The position numbers and the translations under genes were made by a program. From an uncultured Clostridium sp. (GTDB lineage Bacteria > Bacillota > Clostridia > Clostridiales > Clostridiaceae), in the NCBI GenBank assembly GCA_900539375.1, contig UQBY01000010.1:1-64000 (forward strand): a DNA stretch of 64,000 nt. The letters run 5' to 3'. Under the pieces are notes generated by a model. It worked only from the letters and a program-made list of their open reading frames with translations. It was not told where the DNA came from and made no database searches. Below are positions 24,649 to 32,444 of this stretch, piece after piece. Each line of letters opens with the position of its first letter. Within the stretch, counting starts at the first letter, position 1.

Positions 24649-26130
24649 CTAGTGTTCATACCAACCTACAATTCCTGGAGTTAAGTTAATGTTTATTTGC
24701 TTAACTTCTTGATACTCCTCAAGTCCATGAACTCCTAATTCTCTTCCTATACCACTCATTTTATATCCACCCCAAGGTGCTTCATTAAATGTAGGGTTAT
24801 AACAGTTAATCCATGTAATTCCTGCTCTTATCTCTTTTATTACTCTTAATGCCCTAGATACATCTGAAGTAAATACTCCACCTGCTAGTCCATATATAGT
24901 ATCATTTGCAAGAGCTATTGCCTCTTCTTCTGTTTTAAAAGTTTGAATGGTTACTACTGGTCCAAATATCTCTTCCTTAACGATAGTCATATCACTTGTA
25001 CAATTATCAAATATAGTAGGCTTTACATAATATCCTTTAGCACACTCGCCTTCTGTATATCTATATCCACCACACACTAAAGTAGCTCCTTCTTTTTTAC
25101 CTTTATCTATGTAATCTAATACTTTATTCATGTGTGATTCAGATACTAAAGGACCCATATCTGGATTGTTTAGTGGATTACCTATTGTAATATTTTCTGC
25201 TCTTTCTTTAAGTCTTGCTACAAATTTATCTTTTATAGATTCTTCTATAATTATTCTTGAACCTGCAGAACATACCTCTCCTTGATTGAAGAATATTCCT
25301 ATCATCGCCCATTCTACTGCTCCTTCAAAATCAGCATCTGCAAATATAACATTAGGAGATTTACCACCTAATTCTAGTCCTATCTTCTTTAAATTTCCCA
25401 CAGAAGCTTTAGCAATACTTTGACCTACTTCTGTACTTCCTGTGAATGTAATCATATCAACCTTTTTACTTTCAGCTAAATGTTGTCCTACAACTCCACC
25501 TGAGCCTAAAACTAAGTTACATGAGCCCTTAGGCATTCCTACTTCATCAAATACTTCAAATAATTTTATAGTTGATAAGGGAGTATTTGAACTTGGCTTA
25601 AATACTACACTATTTCCTGCGGCAAGAGCCGGTGCTAATTTCCATATAGCCATCAAGAAAGGATAATTCCAAGGAGTTATTTGCGCAACCACTCCAATAG
25701 GTTCATGTACTGTATATGAATGCATAGTTCCAAAACCATCATTTACATCATATACACCACCATATGGTGCTTTAATAAGTCCTGCATAATATTTAAAACA
25801 ATGAATTCCATCATCAATATCCCCTTCAGCTTCTCTTAATGGCTTTCCATTATCAATAGTATCTAATCTTGCAAATTCATCTCTATATTCATCTATTTTA
25901 TCTGCTATCTTTAATAATATATCTGCCCTTTCTTGCGAATTCATTCTTCTCCAATCACCAGTTTCATAGAAGGAAACTCTTGCAGCTTCTATTGCCATAT
26001 CAACATCATTCTTTGTTCCTTCTGTTGTTAGTGCAATAACTTCTCCATTTGCTGGATTAATTACCTCTCTAGTTTTCTTTGATTCTGACTCTATCCATTC
26101 TCCATTTATATACATTTTTTTAACTTCCAT
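24649..26130 (-). CDS. Aldehyde dehydrogenase, aminoaldehyde/betaine-aldehyde type
   Basis: A 493-residue NAD(P)+-dependent enzyme that oxidises an aldehyde to an acid. It has ITPWNYPFLMAIWKLAPALAAGN, the catalytic Glu in LELGGKSPN and the nucleophilic Cys in FNQGEVCSAG, and the C-terminal NEAPWGGYKMSGIGRELG. Betaine-aldehyde and 4-aminobutyraldehyde dehydrogenases share this subfamily. With putrescine aminotransferase and potABCD next door, oxidation of 4-aminobutyraldehyde to GABA is the most likely role. It lies 64 bp after the amidohydrolase gene, probably in the same transcript. Confidence 0.88.
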   Translation of the reverse strand: MEVKKMYINGEWIESESKKTREVINPANGEVIALTTEGTKNDVDMAIEAARVSFYETGDWRRMNSQERADILLKIADKIDEYRDEFARLDTIDNGKPLREAEGDIDDGIHCFKYYAGLIKAPYGGVYDVNDGFGTMHSYTVHEPIGVVAQITPWNYPFLMAIWKLAPALAAGNSVVFKPSSNTPLSTIKLFEVFDEVGMPKGSCNLVLGSGGVVGQHLAESKKVDMITFTGSTEVGQSIAKASVGNLKKIGLELGGKSPNVIFADADFEGAVEWAMIGIFFNQGEVCSAGSRIIIEESIKDKFVARLKERAENITIGNPLNNPDMGPLVSESHMNKVLDYIDKGKKEGATLVCGGYRYTEGECAKGYYVKPTIFDNCTSDMTIVKEEIFGPVVTIQTFKTEEEAIALANDTIYGLAGGVFTSDVSRALRVIKEIRAGITWINCYNPTFNEAPWGGYKMSGIGRELGVHGLEEYQEVKQININLTPGIVGWYEH

Positions 26131-26194
26131 AATAATTCTCCCTTCTTTTTATTCTTTTTTTACTATTATCCATATTTAATAAAACTTTATACTA

Positions 26195-27577
26195 TTAATT
26201 CCACCTCCATTTTTCTAATGTTTCTTTTATTATTCTTCCTGGTTTTTTATCTAAAATTTTATTTTCTTTTACTACTATTTCTCCATTAACTATTACACAT
26301 TCAATTCCTTCTGGTTTAGTATCTGTAGCTCCAAAGCATGGATAATCAGATTTATCTTCTATAGTATCTTTATCAAATATAACTATATCTGCATCTTTTC
26401 CTATATCTATTGAGCCTTTATTATGTAACTTAAGTCTTTTTGCCGGAATTATAGTACATCTTTTAATTGCATCCATTAATGTAATTCTATTTTGCTCTCT
26501 AACCATAGTTCTAAAGAATTTTGGAAATGTTCCTGTATCTTGAGGATGTCCAGGCTTACCATTATCATAATAGGTCCCAGAATCACTAGCTACCATCACA
26601 TAAGGTTTCTTTAAAACTTCAAAAACCTCATATTCATTTCCTACCATTCCTATTGCAGAATATTCTGGATGTTCTTTTCTTAATTCTTCATATAATTTTT
26701 TAGTTAATCTCTCTCCTCTATGCTCACCTGCACAACATATTATGCTACTATAATTACAACCCCATTTTTCAGTACACCCTTCATCAAATACTGCACTTCC
26801 TATAGCAGTAGCAAATCCACTATATAATCCACTATCTACTGATATATCATAACCTTCTGCCCTAGCATCTTCTATCATTTTAATAGCTTCTCTTGCCATT
26901 CCCATTCCATATTGATAAATTAAATGAGATATTTGAACAGATGCTCCTGTTTCTTTTGCTATATTTATTGCTTCTCTAAGGGATGTTAACCCTTCATAAC
27001 AATCTTTTCTTGTGTGAATTGATACAAGCTTTCCATATTGAGCAGCCACTTTAGATAATTCTAATACCTCTTCTTTTGAACTACCTGGAACATATTCAAG
27101 TCCAAAGGATAACCCATTGGCACCTAATTTAAATAAATTTTTAAGTATTAATTTCATTTCTTCAATTTGCATGGAACTTGCTGAAATGTATCTATCAAAA
27201 AGCCCAATTTGTTCTCTTAATGCTGTATGACCTACTTGTTGTATTTGATTTATAAGAAAACCTTCTTTTTCATATTTTTCATAGAAATATTCTAAATTTT
27301 CTACTCCCATTCCACAATTTCCACTATAAGCAGTAGTTACTCCCATAGCTACTAGCCCTTCTGCACAATCTTTATTTCCATCTACATGAGTATGTATATC
27401 TATAAATCCAGGACATACTATCTTGCCTTTTGCTTCAATAACTTCTTTTCCTTCTATATCTTCTCTTGTTATATAAGCTATTTTATCTTTAACAATTGCA
27501 ATATTTGCAACTGTTGTTTTTTCTCTTTTTGGATCCATTATAGTTCCATTTTTTATAACCACATCATACACATACAC
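26195..27577 (-). CDS. Amidohydrolase, D-aminoacylase (N-acyl-D-amino-acid deacylase) type
   Basis: A 460-residue TIM-barrel metal hydrolase. The metal motif HTHVD (His62, His64), the D-aminoacylase-type Cys88 in SGNCG, later ligands in SIHTR and QISHL, and the catalytic Asp in VASDSG are present, as is the C-terminal DADIVIFD beta-sandwich return. The family cleaves amide bonds of N-acyl-D-amino acids or cyclic amides. Placed between potC and the aldehyde dehydrogenase, it may act on an N-acylated or cyclised polyamine product; this is inference. The start is GTG with AGGAG before it. Confidence 0.75.
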   Translation of the reverse strand: MYVYDVVIKNGTIMDPKREKTTVANIAIVKDKIAYITREDIEGKEVIEAKGKIVCPGFIDIHTHVDGNKDCAEGLVAMGVTTAYSGNCGMGVENLEYFYEKYEKEGFLINQIQQVGHTALREQIGLFDRYISASSMQIEEMKLILKNLFKLGANGLSFGLEYVPGSSKEEVLELSKVAAQYGKLVSIHTRKDCYEGLTSLREAINIAKETGASVQISHLIYQYGMGMAREAIKMIEDARAEGYDISVDSGLYSGFATAIGSAVFDEGCTEKWGCNYSSIICCAGEHRGERLTKKLYEELRKEHPEYSAIGMVGNEYEVFEVLKKPYVMVASDSGTYYDNGKPGHPQDTGTFPKFFRTMVREQNRITLMDAIKRCTIIPAKRLKLHNKGSIDIGKDADIVIFDKDTIEDKSDYPCFGATDTKPEGIECVIVNGEIVVKENKILDKKPGRIIKETLEKWRWN

Positions 27578-27598
27578 TCACTCCTTTTATAGAAAATT

Positions 27599-28405
27599 TT
27601 AATATGCTCTTTTCTTTAGTTTTTTTACTTGGAAACTTGTTTTTATGCATATAATAATTATAGTCACAAGCATTATTACTGTTGATAGAGCATTTACTTC
27701 TGGAGTTACCCCTGTTTTAACCATTGCCATAATACTTATTGGAAGTGTTGTACTACCTGGTCCACATGTAAAGAAACTTATTATTACATCATCTAATGAT
27801 AATGAAAATGCAAGCATGGCACCAGATGTAATACCAGGCATAAGTAGGGGCAAAGTTATTTGCATAAAAGTTTTAACTCTATTAGCACCTAAATCCATTG
27901 CTGCTTCTTCTAAGGATTTATCTAACCCTGCCAATCTTGCTCTTACATTTATTACAACAAATGGAATGGAGAATGTTATATGAGCTAATGTTATACTTCC
28001 TAATCCTAATGGAATATTTAATACTGAGAATATAGATAAAAGTGCAATACCTAGTACTATTTCAGGAATTACTATGGGAATATATAATAATTTATCAATT
28101 ATTTCCTTTCCTTTAAAGTTATACTTATAAAGTCCTACAGCTCCAAGAGTTCCTATTATTGTTGATATGCCTGTACTAACTACTGCAATTATTAGTGTAT
28201 TTTCAAGAGCAGACATAAGAGTTCTGTTTTTAAAAAAACTTCCATACCATTGTAATGTAAAGCCTTCCCACACTATATTCATTCTTGAAGTATTAAATGA
28301 AAATACAAATACAAATATTATTGGAATAAATAGAAATAGAAATACTAGAGCTATATATATATTCTTTAATATATTTACTGTTTTTTGTTTGCTTGCTTTT
28401 TTCAT
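27599..28405 (-). CDS. potC: Spermidine/putrescine ABC transporter permease PotC
   Basis: One of two inner-membrane channel subunits. The 268-residue protein has six hydrophobic helices and the EAA loop EEAAMDLGANRVKTFMQITLPLLMPGI that contacts PotA. It is followed after 21 bp by the amidohydrolase gene. Six-helix permeases of PotB/PotC type cannot be told apart by substrate from sequence alone; the set PotABCD together supports polyamines. Confidence 0.9.
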   Translation of the reverse strand: MKKASKQKTVNILKNIYIALVFLFLFIPIIFVFVFSFNTSRMNIVWEGFTLQWYGSFFKNRTLMSALENTLIIAVVSTGISTIIGTLGAVGLYKYNFKGKEIIDKLLYIPIVIPEIVLGIALLSIFSVLNIPLGLGSITLAHITFSIPFVVINVRARLAGLDKSLEEAAMDLGANRVKTFMQITLPLLMPGITSGAMLAFSLSLDDVIISFFTCGPGSTTLPISIMAMVKTGVTPEVNALSTVIMLVTIIIICIKTSFQVKKLKKRAY

Positions 28406-28425
28406 ATTCTTTAGCTCCTTTCTTC

Positions 28426-29289
28426 CTAAACTCCTAATTCATCCATATCTCCACCAGCTTTTTGATATAATCCAACTAATAATAATGTTATTACTATTAA
28501 AAATACTGATAAAGCTGCACCTAATGGCCAATTATGAGCTGTGATGAATTGATTTTTAATTAAGTTACCTATAACTTGTGTTTTACTTCCACCTAATAAA
28601 TCAGTTACAAAATATAAACCTAAAGATGGTATAAATACTAATATTGAACCAGCAAATATTCCAGGTGCTGTTAATGGTAATGTTATTTTCATAAATGCTT
28701 TAGCTGGTTTTGCTCCTAAGTCACTAGCAGCTTCTAAGTAAAATTTATCTAATTTTTCTATTGAACTATATAGAGGTAATATCATAAAAGGTAATAACAT
28801 ATAAACTAATCCTATAATTGAACCTATATTGTTATAAACTAATTGAATAGGTTTATCTATAATTCCCATATTCATAAGTAATGAATTTATAATTCCATCT
28901 TTTCTTAATATACTAATCCATGCAAATAATCTTATTAATGAACTTACTAAAAATGGGATCATTACAAGGGACATAAATACTGCTTTTTTTATCTCTGTTT
29001 TTTGTGCTATGAAATAAGTAAATGGATAGGCTATTAATATACATATAATAGTTGTAACTAATGATATTAATAATGATTTACCAAATGTAACTAAATAAAG
29101 TGGGTCAAATATGGCTTTATAATTATCTGTAGTAAATTTAAATGTAACTCCTCCATAAGTTCCTTTATGCATAAAACTTATACATACAACATAAATAAAA
29201 GGAATTGCAACAAATAATATCATCCACAATGATACTGGTGAATTCATAACAAAACTTGATAAATTAAATTTTTTCTTTTTAGTTGCCAT
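28426..29289 (-). CDS. potB: Spermidine/putrescine ABC transporter permease PotB
   Basis: The second channel subunit, 287 residues with six membrane segments and the EAA loop LEAASDLGAKPAKAFMKITLPLTAPGIFAG. It lies 16 bp after potA and 20 bp before potC, clearly one operon. AGGGGG precedes the ATG. Confidence 0.9.
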   Translation of the reverse strand: MATKKKKFNLSSFVMNSPVSLWMILFVAIPFIYVVCISFMHKGTYGGVTFKFTTDNYKAIFDPLYLVTFGKSLLISLVTTIICILIAYPFTYFIAQKTEIKKAVFMSLVMIPFLVSSLIRLFAWISILRKDGIINSLLMNMGIIDKPIQLVYNNIGSIIGLVYMLLPFMILPLYSSIEKLDKFYLEAASDLGAKPAKAFMKITLPLTAPGIFAGSILVFIPSLGLYFVTDLLGGSKTQVIGNLIKNQFITAHNWPLGAALSVFLIVITLLLVGLYQKAGGDMDELGV

Positions 29290-29305
29290 GATTCATTCCC
29301 CCTAA

Positions 29306-30427
29306 TTATTTTTGTGTTGTAAATACTGGGTTATCTACCACATTAAATACATTTTGACTTTGAGATTTTATAACTACTGCATCTTCTGTTTCCCAATAAA
29401 TGAAGACTTCAGTTCCTAACTTTAGTAAATCTGTCTTTGTTCCTTTATTCACCTTTATTTCCATGCCATTATCTAATAATATTATTGTTTTATTTATATT
29501 ACCTACATAAACATGTTCTTTTACTACTCCAACTATTGAGAATCCATCTATTTGAGTTAAAGATAACTTAATATTTTCAGGTCTTACAGATACATAAACA
29601 ATCTCATTTTCTTCTACACTGTCACTTTTTATCATTGCATTACCATTTTCAAATAATACTTTTGCTACTTCATTTTTCTTATCTTTTACTGTTCCATAGA
29701 ATATATTTGATTCACCTATAAAATCTGCAACAAACTTTGATGCTGGTTTCTCATATATTTCTTTAGGTGTTCCTATTTGCTCTAGGTTTCCTCCATACAT
29801 AATTGCTATACGGTCACTCATAGTTAACGCTTCTTCTTGGTCATGTGTTACATAAACAAAAGTTATACCTAATTTTCTTTGAAGCCTTTTAAGTTCAAAT
29901 TGCATCTGCTTTCTTAGTTTCAAGTCTAAAGCACCTAAGGGTTCATCTAATAATAATACCTTGGGTCTATTAATTAAAGCTCTTGCTATTGCAACTCTTT
30001 GTTTCTGTCCACCAGATAATTGATCTGGTTTTCTGTTTTCATATCCTGAAAGTTGTACTAATTCAAGCATTTCTAATACTCTCTTTTTTATTTCATCCTT
30101 TGGTACTTTTTTTATTTTTAACCCAAAGGCTATATTTTCAAATATTGTCATATGTGGAAAAAGAGCATAATTTTGAAAAACTGTATTTACCTCTCTATCA
30201 TAAGGTTCTGTATCCTGAATCTCTTGACCCTCTACAAATATATTCCCATCTGTTGGTGTTTCAAATCCTGCTATCATTCTAAGTGTGGTTGTTTTACCAC
30301 ACCCAGAAGGTCCTAGCATTGTTAAAAATTCTCCTTCCTTTATGTCAATATTTAAATTGTGTACAACATGGTTGTCTCCATATTTTTTATTAACATTTTC
30401 TATTTTTACTATAGTTCTATCATTCAT
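29306..30427 (-). CDS. potA: Spermidine/putrescine ABC transporter ATPase PotA
   Basis: The cytoplasmic motor of the importer, 373 residues. Walker A is GPSGCGKTT, the Q-loop VFQNYALFPH, the signature LSGGQKQRVAIARAL and Walker B VLLLDEPLGALD, followed by a C-terminal TOBE regulatory domain (VSVRPENIKL onward). GGGG precedes the ATG. It lies 25 bp after potD. The TOBE domain may serve feedback inhibition by internal polyamine, as in E. coli PotA. Confidence 0.93.
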   Translation of the reverse strand: MNDRTIVKIENVNKKYGDNHVVHNLNIDIKEGEFLTMLGPSGCGKTTTLRMIAGFETPTDGNIFVEGQEIQDTEPYDREVNTVFQNYALFPHMTIFENIAFGLKIKKVPKDEIKKRVLEMLELVQLSGYENRKPDQLSGGQKQRVAIARALINRPKVLLLDEPLGALDLKLRKQMQFELKRLQRKLGITFVYVTHDQEEALTMSDRIAIMYGGNLEQIGTPKEIYEKPASKFVADFIGESNIFYGTVKDKKNEVAKVLFENGNAMIKSDSVEENEIVYVSVRPENIKLSLTQIDGFSIVGVVKEHVYVGNINKTIILLDNGMEIKVNKGTKTDLLKLGTEVFIYWETEDAVVIKSQSQNVFNVVDNPVFTTQK

Positions 30428-30452
30428 CTATCTAGCCCCTTTCATAGTTTCA

Positions 30453-31508
30453 TTAGTTTGTCTTAAATTTATTCCATAAATCTACTATCTTAGTTAAGTC
30501 ATCTCCTAAATCTTTTAATTGTTTTGCTTTTGCTATTTCTTCTGCAGGTGGATTTTTTATATTGTTAGATAAATATTTTTCATCTAAATATTCCTTTGCT
30601 GCTTTGTTTGGTGATATATAAGGGAAAGCTTCTGCAATTTCTGCTCCTACTTTTCCATCTAATATATAATTCATAAATTCTTCTACGTTATCTGGATTTT
30701 TGGCTCCCTTAGTTTTCATCATAACATCCATTTCATAATAACAACCCTCTTCTGGATATATACCTACTATTGATGGATTTTCATCCATTGCAAGTGCACA
30801 TTCACCACCATATATTAAACCTATAGAACATTCACCATTTAATAATAAAGTTTTAGGACTATCTCCATTAAATGCATGTATATTAGGTTTTAATTTATTC
30901 ATATATTCTTCTGCTGCACTTAATGCCTCATCACTTGTATCATTAACATCATATCCTTCAGCTCTTAATGAAGCTGTAACAATTGTTCTAGCATCTTCTA
31001 CTAGAACCATTTGGTCTTTGTATTCTGGATTAAGTAAATCTTGATAACTCTTTATATCATCTTTTATAACATCTGTGTTAACAGCTATTACAAGACTTGT
31101 ATATAAATAAGGTATTGAATAATCATTATTAGGATCTAATTCATTTCCTAAATACATTTCATCAATGTTTGAAATATTTTCTATCTTATCTTTATCCAAT
31201 TTTTCTAACATTCCTTCTGATTCAAGAATACTTGTATTTACCTGAGGTGCTATAATCATGTCATAAGTTCCTTCTGCAGCTGATTGAACTTTTGCTAGCA
31301 TTTCGTCTGCTGTAGTGAATGTTGTTAAATTAATTCTAATTCCTGTTTCCTCTTCAAAGTTTGTAATTACTGAATCTGGAAGATATTCTGACCAACATAT
31401 TAAATTTAATTCCTTATCACTACTTGAACTTCCACACCCTATTAAACATGTTCCCATAAGTACTGTTGTTGCCACAATTGCAACTATTTTATTAAATATT
31501 TTTTTCAT
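30453..31508 (-). CDS. potD: Spermidine/putrescine-binding lipoprotein PotD
   Basis: The extracellular solute-binding subunit, 351 residues, with a lipoprotein signal ending in the lipobox LIGCGSSSS. The mature part begins NLICWSEYLPDSVITNFEEETGI and resembles PotD/PotF, with ligand-pocket residues such as SIPYLYTSL and LIYGGE. The frame is open back to 31589, but AAGGAG fits the ATG at 31508. A terminator-like hairpin separates it from the P-II gene, so it may be transcribed partly by read-through. Confidence 0.9.
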   Translation of the reverse strand: MKKIFNKIVAIVATTVLMGTCLIGCGSSSSDKELNLICWSEYLPDSVITNFEEETGIRINLTTFTTADEMLAKVQSAAEGTYDMIIAPQVNTSILESEGMLEKLDKDKIENISNIDEMYLGNELDPNNDYSIPYLYTSLVIAVNTDVIKDDIKSYQDLLNPEYKDQMVLVEDARTIVTASLRAEGYDVNDTSDEALSAAEEYMNKLKPNIHAFNGDSPKTLLLNGECSIGLIYGGECALAMDENPSIVGIYPEEGCYYEMDVMMKTKGAKNPDNVEEFMNYILDGKVGAEIAEAFPYISPNKAAKEYLDEKYLSNNIKNPPAEEIAKAKQLKDLGDDLTKIVDLWNKFKTN

Positions 31509-31540
31509 TAATATCATCTCCTTGTAATATTTGTATAAAT

Positions 31541-31588
31541 AAAAAAAGTGCATACAAGTACAAATTATTATAATACTTATATGCACCA
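31541..31588 (-). terminator. Terminator/attenuator between the P-II gene and potD
   Basis: Minus strand GTGCATATAAGTA pairs with TACTTGTATGCAC (one mismatch), followed by seven U. The strong hairpin right upstream of potD suggests controlled read-through or a separate potD promoter. Confidence 0.8.
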
Positions 31589-31601
31589 TTGCATTCTATT
31601 T
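31579..31601 (-). repeat. Leader motif copy 2 (downstream of the P-II gene)
   Basis: ATATGCACCATTGCATTCTA and the next three bases match 20 of 23 positions of the sequence at 31998-32020. In both copies the motif joins the base of a hairpin: minus strand AATGCAATG, then GGCATAT or GTGCATAT. See the other copy upstream of the P-II gene. Confidence 0.7.
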
Positions 31602-31947
31602 ATAAAGCTTTATTTCCTCGTTCACCAGTTCTTATTCTAACTGCTCCATCTATATTTCTTATAAATATCTTACCATCTCCTGCTGCTCCAGTAGATATCT
31701 TATCTTGTACCTCCAATATTAAATCTTCCACTAAGTCATCTTCTACTACTACTTCAACTTTAATTTTAGGTAATAAATTGATATTAGTTTTAAACCCTTT
31801 TATCTCATTTACAGTTCCCACTACTCCTCTTTGAGTACCACATCCCATTACAGTAGATATTGTCATGCCGCCACAATGAATATTGTCTATTATTTCTTTT
31901 ACTGTTTCTAACTTTTCTGGTCTAATAATCATAACTAATTCCTTCAC
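31600..31947 (-). CDS. P-II family signalling protein without the T-loop tyrosine
   Basis: A 115-residue P-II/GlnK-like protein that normally reads 2-oxoglutarate and ATP/ADP and binds a target through its T-loop. The core is clear: ELVMIIRPEKLETVKE, LLPKIKVEVVV, TGAAGDGKIFI and the C-terminal VRIRTGERGNKAL. In the T-loop (about 37-57, QRGVVGTVNEIKGFKTNIN) the Tyr uridylylated in enteric P-II is absent, so it is probably not controlled by that modification. The start is a GTG at 31947 behind AGGGGG. It sits upstream of potDABC rather than beside amtB or glnA, which suggests a role in polyamine or nitrogen control. Confidence 0.88.
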   Translation of the reverse strand: MKELVMIIRPEKLETVKEIIDNIHCGGMTISTVMGCGTQRGVVGTVNEIKGFKTNINLLPKIKVEVVVEDDLVEDLILEVQDKISTGAAGDGKIFIRNIDGAVRIRTGERGNKAL

Positions 31948-31977
31948 TGTAGAAATCCCCCTTTCACAAAACACTAA

Positions 31978-32005
31978 AGGCATACCGCTTCTTAGCGATA
32001 TGCCT
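31978..32005 (-). other. Leader hairpin upstream of the P-II gene
   Basis: Minus strand AGGCATATCGCT pairs with AGCGGTATGCCT (one wobble/mismatch) around AAGA. It lies about 30 nt before the GTG start, close to the ribosome site, so it could affect translation. Confidence 0.6.
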
Positions 32006-32020
32006 CATTGCATTTTATTT
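31998..32020 (-). repeat. Leader motif copy 1 (upstream of the P-II gene)
   Basis: ATATGCCTCATTGCATTTTA plus three bases, 20 of 23 identical to 31579-31601. It includes one arm of the leader hairpin and AATGCAATG next to it. Confidence 0.7.
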
Positions 32021-32104
32021 TTATTAACTTAAATTTATACTTATATTCTATATTCTGATGTTAAAATTTACAATCATTCTTTTTAGTCATTTTTGTTGTA
32101 TAAA

Positions 32105-32134
32105 TACTACTTTTATACTACTTTTATACTACTT
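32105..32134. repeat. Three 11-bp direct repeats upstream of the P-II/pot operon
   Basis: TACTACTTTTA occurs at 32105 and 32116, with a third partial copy (TACTACTT) at 32127. The 11-bp spacing places all copies on nearly one face of the helix, as for a regulator that binds cooperatively. A near copy occurs at 23695 next to the LuxR-type gene. Confidence 0.65.
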
Positions 32135-32226
32135 CCAATATAAAAATATATTTAGAACAAAATATTATTCCTTCTAGGAAGTTTGACACTAATAGGTAAT
32201 GACAAAATTTTATTTTTTGTTTTATA

Positions 32227-32255
32227 TTGACACTTTATTTCCATTAGTTTATACT
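32227..32255 (+). promoter_or_regulatory. Promoter of the riboswitch-controlled ATPase gene
   Basis: TTGACA (32227-32232), 17-bp spacer, TATACT (32250-32255), placed about 30 bp before the riboswitch. Confidence 0.88.
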
Positions 32256-32284
32256 AAACATACAAGTTAATATTTCTTATATAT

Positions 32285-32375
32285 TAAGAGGGAGTAGTTT
32301 AAAATATAACATCAACATACCCGATTTTTTAAATCTGGTGTTATATGCCTAAATTTGGTTACAAGACTTTTGATA
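32285..32375 (+). promoter_or_regulatory. yybP-ykoY (Mn2+) riboswitch
   Basis: Features of the class occur in order: AGGGAGTAGTTT, the ATCAACATAC segment inside an ATATAACA/TGTTATAT stem, an inner CCGATTT/AAATCTGG hairpin, and a distal GGTTACAAGACTTTTG resembling the conserved GAGACCTTTG loop. The last element is also the 5' arm of a terminator, so Mn2+ binding should stop the terminator from forming and turn the gene on. The class is assigned by motif recall, not by a covariance search. Confidence 0.78.
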
Positions 32376-32416
32376 TGATTTGTTAATAGCAAATCATATC
32401 AGAAGTCTTTTTTATT
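32363..32416 (+). terminator. Expression-platform terminator of the Mn2+ riboswitch
   Basis: AAGACTTTTGATATGATTTG pairs with CAAATCATATCAGAAGTCTT (one mismatch) and a U-run follows, 30 nt before the ATPase start. Confidence 0.9.
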
Positions 32417-32444
32417 TTATATTTTTAGAAAGGGGAAATGTTTT

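Noticed and set aside
32105..32134. Repeats as a possible CRISPR remnant
   Set aside because: The 11-bp units are directly adjacent with no spacers, and no cas genes are present.
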